From Caulobacteraceae bacterium (lineage in GTDB: Bacteria > Pseudomonadota > Alphaproteobacteria > Caulobacterales > Caulobacteraceae), in the NCBI GenBank assembly GCA_028291305.1, contig JAQGII010000038.1, positions 1 to 6,639 of the forward strand: a DNA stretch of 6,639 nucleotides, in the 5' to 3' direction. This document shows, one piece after another, positions 1 through 6,427 of the stretch. The translations under genes and the position numbers were made by a program. How positions within the stretch are numbered: the first letter of the stretch is position 1; the number at the start of each line of letters is the position of its first letter. The notes below the pieces were generated by a model, which worked only from the letters and a program-made list of their open reading frames with translations, had not been told where the DNA came from and searched no databases.

Positions 1-232
1 CGTCGCCGTCGGCGAGATCTTCGGCGGCGGCGTCGCCCCCGGACTGGCCGGCTTCCTGGCCGGCAAGTTCGGCATCCAGTACACCCTCTATCTGGCGCTC
101 GGCGGCTTGGTCGTGGGGGTGCTGGTCAGCCTGTTCTACAAGGAAACCGCGCCGCGCAAGGTGGGCCGTAGCGAAGCGGAATCGGCGCTCGACAGGCTCG
201 AGGACGAAATCGGCGGCGTCGCCGGCGCCTGA
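1..232 (+). CDS. MFS transporter, C-terminal fragment (5' end outside window)
   Basis: The frame is open from base 2 and ends at TGA 230-232, giving the last 76 residues of a protein whose start lies outside the window. The fragment begins with a glycine-rich segment (GEIFGGGVAPGLAGFLA, about residues 4-20). After a short KFGIQYT turn it continues into a second hydrophobic helix (about residues 28-45), and then the cytoplasmic tail SLFYKETAPRK followed by an acidic, probably helical end. This Gly/Pro-rich helix, turn, last helix and KET(A)P exit is typical of transmembrane helices 11-12 of MFS permeases. Such proteins move small solutes across the inner membrane using ion gradients. The substrate cannot be told from the tail. 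The next gene starts 20 bp downstream, so the two are probably cotranscribed. A sugar- or metabolite-type MFS carrier is the best reading; the subfamily is unknown. Confidence 0.8.
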   Translation, partial: VAVGEIFGGGVAPGLAGFLAGKFGIQYTLYLALGGLVVGVLVSLFYKETAPRKVGRSEAESALDRLEDEIGGVAGA

Positions 233-252
233 TCCCGGAACCCGGCCGGCCA

Positions 253-567
253 ATGCCCTATTTCGTGTTGATCGGCCGGGACCGCCCGGGCGCCGCGGAG
301 GTCCGCCAACGCCTGCGGCCCGAGCACCAGGCCTATTTCTATGCGCCGCAACCCGGCTGCCGCGGCGTCGCCGGCGGTCCGTTGCTTGACGACGCGGGCG
401 AAGCGATGACCGGCACCCTCCTGGTGTTCGAGGCGACCGACCGGGCCGCCGTGGACCGCTTCTTCGAAAAGGACCCATACAATCGGGGCGGGCTGTTCGA
501 ACAGGTGGACATCTGGCCCTGGCGATGGGGGCTCGGCCGCCCACAGCAGCCCGATCCGGACGCCTGA
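253..567 (+). CDS. YciI family protein
   Basis: A small cytoplasmic protein of 104 aa, the usual size for the YciI family (ferredoxin-like dimeric alpha+beta fold). Visible family features are the first beta strand MPYFVLIGRD, a helix ending in RPEHQAYF with His25, the GGPLLDD turn (41-47), the strand GTLLVFEA (54-61), a helix, and the EKDPYNRGGLFEQV segment with Asp74. His25 and Asp74 match the conserved His-Asp pair described for YciI proteins. The biochemical role of the family is poorly defined; members often sit beside catabolic genes, some acting as small lyases or hydrolase-like enzymes. ATG 253 lies 20 bp after the MFS stop with only a weak ribosome site (GGAA at 237-240), so translation may depend on coupling. 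The extra Pro-rich C-terminal tail (GRPQQPDPDA) lies outside the core fold. A long open frame on the opposite strand is judged a high-GC shadow. Confidence 0.85.
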   Translation: MPYFVLIGRDRPGAAEVRQRLRPEHQAYFYAPQPGCRGVAGGPLLDDAGEAMTGTLLVFEATDRAAVDRFFEKDPYNRGGLFEQVDIWPWRWGLGRPQQPDPDA

Positions 568-842
568 TCGAGGCGGGGCGCGGCCGCGGCGGGCAATGTT
601 CACCGCGCAATTTCGCGATGCTTTCGTGCCAAAACCGCGCACGATTTGTGCAGGACGGTCAGGGGCTATTCGCCAATTCTCACAAGCAGAGAACTTAGGT
701 GCGGAGAGACTGTCAAAGGCAGCCCTGGACAAAATCACGGCGGCTTGGCCCCGGAACGAATGCTAAAAATGTACTCAACCGTTCTCGACTGGGCCGGCAG
801 GGCCTTGATCGACGGTAAGAGCGATAACTGTGGAGGAAAGTT
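568..842. other. Intergenic region, AT-richer, probable control region for the downstream genes
   Basis: This 275-bp gap separates the MFS/YciI pair from the secreted-protein/receptor/esterase series. No convincing terminator follows the YciI stop; the GCGGCCGC-rich stretch around 578-590 lacks a T-tract. From about 600 the base composition becomes less GC-rich than in the genes. The region holds two small inverted repeats (GCAC-N5-GTGC at 639-651 and TTCTC-N7-GAGAA at 677-693), a promoter-like site at 745-769 and a strong ribosome binding site at 832-840. The repeats are short enough to arise by chance, but they lie upstream of the candidate promoter where an operator would be expected. Confidence 0.55.
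745..769 (+). promoter_or_regulatory. Candidate housekeeping promoter (Caulobacter-type -35/-10)
   Basis: TTGGCCC at 745-751 and GCTAAAAA at 762-769 are separated by 10 bp. This resembles the published Caulobacter housekeeping consensus TTGaCgS-N10-14-GCTANAWC: seven of eight -10 positions agree and the -35 begins TTG with C at the fifth position. A transcript would start around 775-777 and leave a leader of roughly 65 bases before the TTG start at 843. The call rests on motif matching only. Confidence 0.4.
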
Positions 843-845
843 TTG
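832..845 (+). promoter_or_regulatory. Ribosome binding site fixing a TTG start
   Basis: GGAGGAAAG at 832-840 is a strong Shine-Dalgarno sequence, with six bases between GGAGG and TTG 843-845. An in-frame TAA at 825-827 excludes any earlier start. The next in-frame ATG is codon 63, which would remove the signal peptide. The TTG start is therefore well supported. Confidence 0.8.
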
Positions 846-1787
846 AATATTCATCGTCGCGCCTCTTCGCGCCTGAAATTGGCGCAAGCAACCGGGGCCG
901 CGTGTTTCTCGATCGCCCTGCTGGCCGGAACCGCGCTCGCGCCGACGCTGGCGGCGGCGCAGGACAAGCCTCCGGCTGACACGCCTGTGCCCGCGCAATT
1001 CCAGGAATCCTACAAAGCCTTCCTCGACATGAAGGCCAAGGCGCATGGCGGCGCCAAACACACCGCTACGGACGTGCCCGACTGGAGCGGAATCTGGACG
1101 CGCGGCCCCGGCGGCCTGAAGTTCGACCCCGCCCAGCCGGGCGCGCCGACGGAGGGCAAGGTGACGGCGGTGCTGACGCCGCCGTACCGGGCCAAGTACG
1201 AAAAGAAGGTCGCCGACCTCATCAAGGGCATCGAGTGGGATCAGCTCAGCTACTGCCTGCCGGCGGGTTTCCCGCGTTCGCTCACCGAGCCCTTCCTGCG
1301 CGAATACATCGTGAAGCCGGACCAGGTCTGGCAGATCAATGAGCAGCAGAGCGAAGCGCGCCGCATCTACACCGACGGCCGCGGCCATGTGCCCGACGAC
1401 GAGGCCTTCCCCCTGTGGGAAGGCGACTCCATCGGCTTCTGGGACGGCGACGCCCTGGTGGTCCACACGATCCGCGTGAAGCCCGGGCAGTATCAGCGCG
1501 CTCAGCCCGACTACACGGACCAGACCTCCACGATCGAGCGCATCCGCAAGATCAACGCCGACACGATCGAGGATGACGTCACCGTCTGGGATCCGCCGGC
1601 GCTGCAGAAGCCCTGGCGCGTCGTCGACACCTATGTGCGCATCAAGTCGCCGGGCGCCCGGATCGACATGTGGTCCTGCGAAGAAAACAACAACGTCGTC
1701 AAGACTGAGAATGGAGCTTCCACCTTCGTCCTGCCGGGGGAGAGTGGATACAAGGATCCGTCGAAAATACTCACGGCTCCTAAATAA
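843..1787 (+). CDS. Secreted protein of unknown function (PDWSGIW / GDSIGxWxGDxLVV family)
   Basis: A 314-aa protein starting at TTG 843, chosen because of the strong ribosome site and an in-frame stop just upstream. Residues 1-39 form an export signal: basic start NIHRRASSRLK, hydrophobic core ACFSIALLAGTALA, and a likely cut near LAAA|QD. The mature part carries motifs I recognise from a large uncharacterised family in Alphaproteobacteria, Gammaproteobacteria and Acidobacteria: PDWSGIW (79-85), C138-LPAGFPR (138-145), RRIYTDGRGH (173-182), GDSIGFWDGDALVVHT (194-209) and a late WSCEEN (278-283). The family often appears beside TonB-dependent receptors and catabolic genes, but no biochemical role is established to my knowledge. 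Cys138 and Cys279 are the only cysteines of the mature chain and could form a disulfide in the periplasm. The receptor gene follows after 90 bp. A periplasmic binding or carrier role is possible but is only inferred from context. Confidence 0.85.
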   Translation: MNIHRRASSRLKLAQATGAACFSIALLAGTALAPTLAAAQDKPPADTPVPAQFQESYKAFLDMKAKAHGGAKHTATDVPDWSGIWTRGPGGLKFDPAQPGAPTEGKVTAVLTPPYRAKYEKKVADLIKGIEWDQLSYCLPAGFPRSLTEPFLREYIVKPDQVWQINEQQSEARRIYTDGRGHVPDDEAFPLWEGDSIGFWDGDALVVHTIRVKPGQYQRAQPDYTDQTSTIERIRKINADTIEDDVTVWDPPALQKPWRVVDTYVRIKSPGARIDMWSCEENNNVVKTENGASTFVLPGESGYKDPSKILTAPK

Positions 1788-1826
1788 GTTTTTTCGGCGG
1801 ATACCAAAATAAAAAACACATCAACT

Positions 1827-1845
1827 AGCTCGGGGTGAGCTTTTT
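1827..1845 (+). terminator. Short hairpin with T-tract ahead of the receptor gene
   Basis: AGCTC (1827-1831), loop GGGGT and GAGCT (1837-1841) form a 5-bp stem whose 3' side runs into five T residues (1841-1845). It lies 39 bp after the stop of the secreted-protein gene and 32 bp before the receptor ATG. The form is that of a weak intrinsic terminator or attenuator. No promoter is evident between it and the receptor, so partial readthrough is the likeliest behaviour. The short stem keeps confidence low. Confidence 0.35.
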
Positions 1846-1860
1846 GATCAACAAGCCAAC

Positions 1861-1868
1861 AGGAGGGG
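1861..1868 (+). promoter_or_regulatory. Ribosome binding site of the TonB-dependent receptor gene
   Basis: AGGAGGGG at 1861-1868 is a strong Shine-Dalgarno sequence, nine bases before ATG 1878. Another ATG at 1870 is closer but lies in a different frame from the receptor. ATG 1878 gives a proper signal peptide and is therefore chosen. Confidence 0.75.
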
Positions 1869-1877
1869 AATGGAAAC

Positions 1878-4616
1878 ATGTTCAAGTCGAGGGCATCACA
1901 GTATCGGTCGGCCTTGCTGGTGACGAGCGCGCTGTGCGCGGGTCTGGCCAGCGGAACGGCTCATGCGCAGGCGGTCGCCGCCGCGGCCAATTCGCTGGAG
2001 GAAGTGGTCGTCACCGCCACGCGCCAGACCAACACGGTCAACCGCGTGGCGTTGTCGGTCACCGCCGAGACCCAGAAGGCCCTCGATCAGCAGGGCATCA
2101 GGACGATCAACGACTTGGTGTCGACCGTTCCGGCCCTGGCCGTCACCCAGCAGCTGGGTTCGGGCGTCGGCAACTTCGCCCTGCGCGGCATCGTGCAGAG
2201 CGCCGCCGGCGCGGCCACCACGGGCTTTTATCTGGACGACGTGCCCCTGCAGAAGCGCAACGTCGGCGGCGGGGTGGCGACGGCCAACGGGACGCCCATT
2301 CCCCCGCTGTTCGATCTGGACCGCATCGAGGTCCTGCGCGGTCCGCAGGGCACCCTGTACGGCGGCTCGTCCGAGGGCGGCACGATCCGCTACATCCAGC
2401 CTCAGCCGAGCCTGACGAGATTTTCCGAGTACGGAAAGGTGCAGGGGTCGTTGCCGAGCAAGGGCAACGCCAGCGGCGAAATCGGCTTCGCCGTCGGCGG
2501 TCCGATCGTTCAGGACAAGCTGGGCTTCCGGGTCAGCGTCGACAAGAAGTACATCGGCGGCTTCATCGACATGGTCGATCCCATCTCCAACCAGGTGTGG
2601 AAGAAAAACACCGGCAACGACGACATCCTGATGTGGCGCGCGGCAGTGGCCTTCGCGCCGACGCCCGACCTGAAGCTGACCGCGTCGTTCAACAACTCCC
2701 TGGACAAGGACGACAACGTCAACACCACCTATACCAAGCCGGTCGCCGGCGCGGTGGTCGTCCCGACCCTGTGCTTCAATCCGTCCAACTACTCGGCCGC
2801 CAGCCCGCCGCCCGGCGGCAACGCCGCGGTGATCGCCCGCGGGACGGCGGCCTGCGCGGCCGCCAAGGCCGCCAATCCGAAGATCTACATTCTGCCGGGG
2901 GCGACCTACGGGCCCTACAACCTGTCGCGCTATCAGAGCCTGGCGACCGACGTGTCGCCGTCGGAAACCTCGCTGAAGGTGGCCGACCTGACGCTGGACT
3001 ACGACTTCCACGCCGCGTTGTTCAAATCGATCACTTCCTACTTCGAGGACCGCAACGCCACCTCCACGCCCGAGACCTCGCAGATCGCCCGCTACCAGTC
3101 GAACGCCAGCTCGGCCAACCCCACCACCACCATCACCGATCCGGTGACCGGCGCCACCCGGACGGTGCTGCAGGGTCCGGCCTGGAACGCGATCTTCTCG
3201 CCGATCCCGGTGCGCGACCAGGCCGGCCACTTCGTCGCCCTCAACCGCCGGTACGGCTTCACCGAGGAAATGCGCCTGCAGTCGCCGGCGGAATCCAAGC
3301 GGTTCAGCTACGTGGCCGGCCTGTTCTATTCGAACATCAGGAACCCGCAGCTCTACAACAACTTCTACCCGCTGGCGCAGCTCAGCCAGGGTCTTTACGG
3401 TCTGACGGTCCAGCAGCGCTACGGCGTCAACGGCCTGGCCCTGCCGTCCGCGCCCGGCTTGTTCAACGTGTTCGACGCCCGTCGCCAGAACATGCAGGAC
3501 ATCGAGAAGGCCGGCTTCGCCGAGGGCAACTACTGGATCACCGAAAAGCTGCGCGCGACGGTCGGCTTGCGCATTTCGGAGGTCAGCTTCAAGTACGCCA
3601 ACCTGTTCATCGGGCCGGTCACCGGCGTCGGCGCGGACAACCCCAATCCCGCCCTGCAGACGCCCAACGCCATCAACGGCGGCGCCAACTCCGGCAGCGT
3701 GACGGAGCGCCCGGTCACGCCCAAGGTGTCGCTGCAATACAACCTGACGCCGACAAACCTGGTCTATTTCACGGCGTCCAAGGGCTACCGTCCCGGCGGC
3801 ATCAACCCGCTGCCGTCGGTGGGCATCTGCGGCCAGGCGCTGGCGGTCTACGGGCTCCAGCCCACCGATCTGCCGCAGACCTACAATTCGGACTCTGTAT
3901 GGAGCTATGAACTGGGGGCCAAGGCGCGGGTGCTGGACAACCGGCTGCAGGTCAACGGCGCGGTCTACCACATCGACTGGCAGAACCCGCAGGTCACCCT
4001 CAGCCCCGGCTTCAACTGCGGCCTGGTGTCGACCTACAACGCGAAGGCCGCCGTCAGCGAGGGCCTGGAATTCGAAACCCAGGCGGCGCCGTTCACCGGC
4101 CTCAGCCTCAACGCCGCGGTCGGCTACAACAACTCCAGGTACACCCAGACGACCATCGGCGTGGTCGGCAAGACGGGCACCAACCTGGTGGTTGCGTTCG
4201 CGGGGCAGAAGCAGCCGCTCTCGCCCTATTCCATCAGCCTGGGCGCGCGCTACGAGCACGACGTGGCGCCGACCTACCGCGGCTACGGCCGGATCGACTG
4301 GCGCTACTCGGCGTCCTATCCGACCACGGTGTACGGCATCGGCGCCTTTGCGCCGGATATCAACAACGTGCCGGCGATCCAGAACACCAACATCCGCGTC
4401 GGCGTCGAGCACCAGGACTTCGACTTCAACGTGTTCGTCGACAACGTGTTCGACCGCAACACCGGGCAGTACACGGCCGGTGGCCGCGGCGGCTGCGCCG
4501 CTGCGACGACGGGCGGCACGGCGGCCTGCTCGACCTACGCCACCTACACGCCCTTCTATCAGGTCAACACCGGCTACCCGCGTGAAGTCGGGGTGCAGGT
4601 GGTGTTCCGGCACTAG
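1878..4616 (+). CDS. TonB-dependent outer-membrane receptor
   Basis: A 912-aa receptor. Such proteins bind a scarce or bulky ligand at the cell surface and bring it into the periplasm using energy passed on by TonB-ExbB-ExbD. Residues 1-30 are a signal peptide (core SALLVTSALCAGLASG, cut at AHA|QA). A TonB box-like LEEVVVTATR follows at 40-49. The plug domain spans about 55-175 and shows FALRGI (100-105), FYLDDVPL (117-124) and DRIEVLRGPQGTLYG (148-162). The rest forms the beta barrel, with alternating strands such as KLGFRVSVDKKYIGGFID and a late DFDFNVFVDNVFDRN. The mature chain has six cysteines in three close pairs (299/326, 651/714, 873/884), probably loop disulfides. The chain ends VVFRH instead of with a final aromatic residue. 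The sequence style is that of receptors found in sphingomonads and caulobacters near catabolic genes; ligand unknown. An iron-chelate receptor cannot be excluded. The esterase follows after 63 bp. Confidence 0.95.
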   Translation: MFKSRASQYRSALLVTSALCAGLASGTAHAQAVAAAANSLEEVVVTATRQTNTVNRVALSVTAETQKALDQQGIRTINDLVSTVPALAVTQQLGSGVGNFALRGIVQSAAGAATTGFYLDDVPLQKRNVGGGVATANGTPIPPLFDLDRIEVLRGPQGTLYGGSSEGGTIRYIQPQPSLTRFSEYGKVQGSLPSKGNASGEIGFAVGGPIVQDKLGFRVSVDKKYIGGFIDMVDPISNQVWKKNTGNDDILMWRAAVAFAPTPDLKLTASFNNSLDKDDNVNTTYTKPVAGAVVVPTLCFNPSNYSAASPPPGGNAAVIARGTAACAAAKAANPKIYILPGATYGPYNLSRYQSLATDVSPSETSLKVADLTLDYDFHAALFKSITSYFEDRNATSTPETSQIARYQSNASSANPTTTITDPVTGATRTVLQGPAWNAIFSPIPVRDQAGHFVALNRRYGFTEEMRLQSPAESKRFSYVAGLFYSNIRNPQLYNNFYPLAQLSQGLYGLTVQQRYGVNGLALPSAPGLFNVFDARRQNMQDIEKAGFAEGNYWITEKLRATVGLRISEVSFKYANLFIGPVTGVGADNPNPALQTPNAINGGANSGSVTERPVTPKVSLQYNLTPTNLVYFTASKGYRPGGINPLPSVGICGQALAVYGLQPTDLPQTYNSDSVWSYELGAKARVLDNRLQVNGAVYHIDWQNPQVTLSPGFNCGLVSTYNAKAAVSEGLEFETQAAPFTGLSLNAAVGYNNSRYTQTTIGVVGKTGTNLVVAFAGQKQPLSPYSISLGARYEHDVAPTYRGYGRIDWRYSASYPTTVYGIGAFAPDINNVPAIQNTNIRVGVEHQDFDFNVFVDNVFDRNTGQYTAGGRGGCAAATTGGTAACSTYATYTPFYQVNTGYPREVGVQVVFRH

Positions 4617-4627
4617 CTGAGCGCCGC

Positions 4628-4651
4628 GCCGGCCGCGGGGTCGCGGCCGGC
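4628..4651 (+). terminator. Strong GC hairpin between receptor and esterase genes
   Basis: GCCGGCCGCG (4628-4637) and CGCGGCCGGC (4642-4651) are perfect reverse complements around a GGGT loop. This gives a 10-bp all-GC stem 11 bases after the receptor stop. No T-tract follows, so it is not a standard intrinsic terminator. It could protect the 3' end of the receptor message or reduce transcription into the esterase gene. The perfect pairing is directly visible; the role is inferred. Confidence 0.5.
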
Positions 4652-4679
4652 CGGACTGCGGGATGATCGAGGGTCAGTG

Positions 4680-6329
4680 ATGAAGAGATTGAACCAACGG
4701 AGCGACGGGGTGGACCGACGCGCTGTCTTGAGCAGCGCCGGCGCGGTGGCGGGCGGGTGCATGATCCTGCCCGGTCGCGCCGGGGCCGCCGAGGCCGAGC
4801 CGGTCGCCCAGACCACCGCGGGCAAGGTCCGTGGCCGTACGCGCAACGGCGCCAAGGTGTTCCTCGGCATACCCTATGGCGCGGACACTGGCGGCGCGAA
4901 CCGCTGGCTGCCGCCCAAGCCGCCGGGCGCCTGGACCGGCGTCAGGGACGCCGTCGCCTATGGCCCGGCCCCGCCGCAGCCGACGCCCCTGTCCACGCCG
5001 ATGCAGGAAGAGACCGACATGGTGCAGCAGGCGCCGGTCGGCGAGGACTGCCTGACGCTGAACGTCTACACGCCCGCGGTCGGCAAGACCTCCGGCAAGC
5101 GCGCGGTGATGGTCTGGTTCCACGGCGGCGGCTATGCGGCCGGCTCCGGCAACGCCACCAGCTACGACGGGACCAACCTGGCCCGTAAACAGGACGTGGT
5201 GCTGGTCTCGGTGACCCACCGCCTGAACAATTTCGGCTTCCTCTATCTGGGCGACCTGTTCGGCGAGGCCTATGCCGACTCCGGCAACGTCGGCATGCTC
5301 GACTGCGTGGCGGCGCTGAAATGGGTGCGCGACAACATCGCCAACTTCGGCGGCGACCCCGGCCGGGTGATGATCTTCGGCCAGTCCGGCGGCGGCGGCA
5401 AAGTCTCCACCCTGCTGGGCATGCCGGCGGCCAAGGGCCTGTTCCACTGCGCCTCCGCCCAAAGCGGCGCGGCGGTGCGCAGCGGCGTCAAGGCCCAGGC
5501 GGCGGCCGGTGCAAAACGCCTGGTGGACGCCCTGGAGGTCAAGACCATCACCGAGATGCAGGCCCTGCCCTGGCGCAGGATCGTCGAGGTGGCGGCGGCC
5601 AATCGCGGCGCCGGCGGCAACGGCCCCGTCGTCGACGGCCGGAGCCTGCCCGCCCATGTGTTCGACCCGGCGGCCTCGCCCCTGTCGCGGGACATCCCGC
5701 TGATTTCCAGCACGGTGGAGACCGAAAGCGCCTCCTGGGGGGCGCCGGTCGATCCGATCGACGACGCGGAGTTGGCCACACGGGTCAAGCAGGTCACCCG
5801 GTTGCCCGAGGCCGACGCCGCGTCCCTGATCGGCGTCTACAAGGCCGCCTACCCGGGCAAGGACAACACCTATGTCGCCCAGCTGCTGATGAGCCAGTGG
5901 ACCTTCACCGACGGGGTGACGACCCAGGCCGAGCGCAAGGCCGCCCAGGCGGCGGCGGGTGGGGCGCCGGACTATTTCTTCTACTTCGCCCACCACACGA
6001 CCGCGCGCGGCGGCAAGCTGCACGCCCCGCACACCTCGGAAATCCCCTACTGCTTCGACAGCCTGGCGCAGTCCGCGCCGATCGTCGGCCCGATGACGCC
6101 GGCCAAGCAGGCCCTGGCCGACAAGGTCAGCACCTACTGGGCCAACTTCGCCAAGACCGGAAATCCCAACGGCAAGGGCCTGCCCGAATGGCGGCCGTAC
6201 ACTCTGCAGACCCGTTCGACCCTGGTGATCACCACTCAGGACCAACCGACCATGGTGGACGATCCGATGGGCCCGAGCCGGCGCGCCGTGGCCGAATACA
6301 AGGCCAAGGTTCCGACCGCCGCGGGGTGA
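4680..6329 (+). CDS. Carboxylesterase, type B (alpha/beta hydrolase), probably exported by the Tat pathway
   Basis: A 549-aa enzyme of the carboxylesterase/cholinesterase superfamily that hydrolyses carboxylic esters. ATG 4680 is preferred over the adjacent GTG 4677 because GAGGG at 4669-4673 then lies six bases upstream. The N-terminus [15 protein letters not shown] resembles a twin-arginine signal (Arg13-Arg14), with a possible cut near [10 protein letters not shown] cysteine at 27 (AGGC) makes a weak lipobox. Both family signatures are present: EDCLTLNV (122-129) and the nucleophile elbow [16 protein letters not shown] with Ser236. The oxyanion-hole segment is HGGG (148-151). The acidic residue is probably Glu349 in SSTVETE, and the base is His451 in [12 protein letters not shown]. 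Length and motif order match full members, so the enzyme should be active. It lies 63 bp after the receptor gene and probably shares its transcript. The substrate is unknown; alternatives are xenobiotic, lipid or acylated natural-product esters. Confidence 0.93.
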   Translation: MKRLNQRSDGVDRRAVLSSAGAVAGGCMILPGRAGAAEAEPVAQTTAGKVRGRTRNGAKVFLGIPYGADTGGANRWLPPKPPGAWTGVRDAVAYGPAPPQPTPLSTPMQEETDMVQQAPVGEDCLTLNVYTPAVGKTSGKRAVMVWFHGGGYAAGSGNATSYDGTNLARKQDVVLVSVTHRLNNFGFLYLGDLFGEAYADSGNVGMLDCVAALKWVRDNIANFGGDPGRVMIFGQSGGGGKVSTLLGMPAAKGLFHCASAQSGAAVRSGVKAQAAAGAKRLVDALEVKTITEMQALPWRRIVEVAAANRGAGGNGPVVDGRSLPAHVFDPAASPLSRDIPLISSTVETESASWGAPVDPIDDAELATRVKQVTRLPEADAASLIGVYKAAYPGKDNTYVAQLLMSQWTFTDGVTTQAERKAAQAAAGGAPDYFFYFAHHTTARGGKLHAPHTSEIPYCFDSLAQSAPIVGPMTPAKQALADKVSTYWANFAKTGNPNGKGLPEWRPYTLQTRSTLVITTQDQPTMVDDPMGPSRRAVAEYKAKVPTAAG

Positions 6330-6349
6330 CGGATCTGGATTTGCAACAA

Positions 6350-6382
6350 GGAGGAGTCTCCCGCGGCCTCGGCCGTTCCTCC
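6350..6382 (+). other. Hairpin 1 of the spacer after the esterase gene, containing an unused Shine-Dalgarno-like sequence
   Basis: GGAGGA (6350-6355) is the exact reverse complement of TCCTCC (6377-6382). Between them CGGC (6364-6367) can pair with GCCG (6372-6375) to make an inner stem with a CTCG loop. The GGAGGA arm looks like a ribosome site (AAGGAGGAG) but no start codon follows at a useful distance. The element begins 20 bases after the esterase stop. Confidence 0.4.
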
Positions 6383-6387
6383 CAACT

Positions 6388-6415
6388 GCCCGGCGGCTCG
6401 ATCAGGCCGCCGGGC
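6388..6415 (+). terminator. Probable transcription terminator hairpin after the esterase gene
   Basis: GCCCGGCGGC (6388-6397) and GCCGCCGGGC (6406-6415) are perfect reverse complements around an 8-base loop, TCGATCAG. The following TCCTGTATTCC is only partly T-rich, so termination may be inefficient or aided by Rho. Placed between the esterase and the thiolase, it is the best candidate for the end of the envelope-gene transcript. Confidence 0.55.
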
Positions 6416-6427
6416 TCCTGTATTCCA

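Noticed and set aside
209..378. Shared GC-rich 15-mer (GCGGCGTCGCCGGCG) near 210-225 and 362-376
   Set aside because: Occurs in Gly/Val/Ala codons of two unrelated genes and is expected by chance at this base composition.
136..738. Minus-strand open frame of 200 codons across the YciI gene
   Set aside because: Shadow frame; the YciI protein on the plus strand accounts for the coding signal.
735..1466. Minus-strand open frame of 243 codons overlapping the secreted-protein gene
   Set aside because: Arg/Gly/Leu-rich with no domain; the plus-strand frame has a signal peptide, ribosome site and family motifs.
1788..1817. GTTTTTT and AAAAAAC inverted repeat after the secreted-protein stop
   Set aside because: Seven nearly all A/T pairs with a 16-base loop would be too weak to act as a terminator; more likely just an AT-rich spacer.
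1835..3910. Open frame of 691 codons on the plus strand overlapping the receptor in another frame, and a similar one at 3907-4620
   Set aside because: Arg/Gln/Ser/Thr-rich low-complexity translations without domains, fully covered by the well-supported receptor frame.
1896..4613. Open frame of about 905 codons on the minus strand, antisense to almost the whole receptor gene
   Set aside because: It mirrors the receptor in a high-GC genome, where strong G/C third-position bias removes stops from the opposing frame. Its translation is Arg/Gly/Val-rich with no recognisable domain.
4674..6245. Open frame of 523 codons antisense to the esterase
   Set aside because: Composition shadow of the esterase; no motifs, while the plus strand shows complete carboxylesterase signatures.
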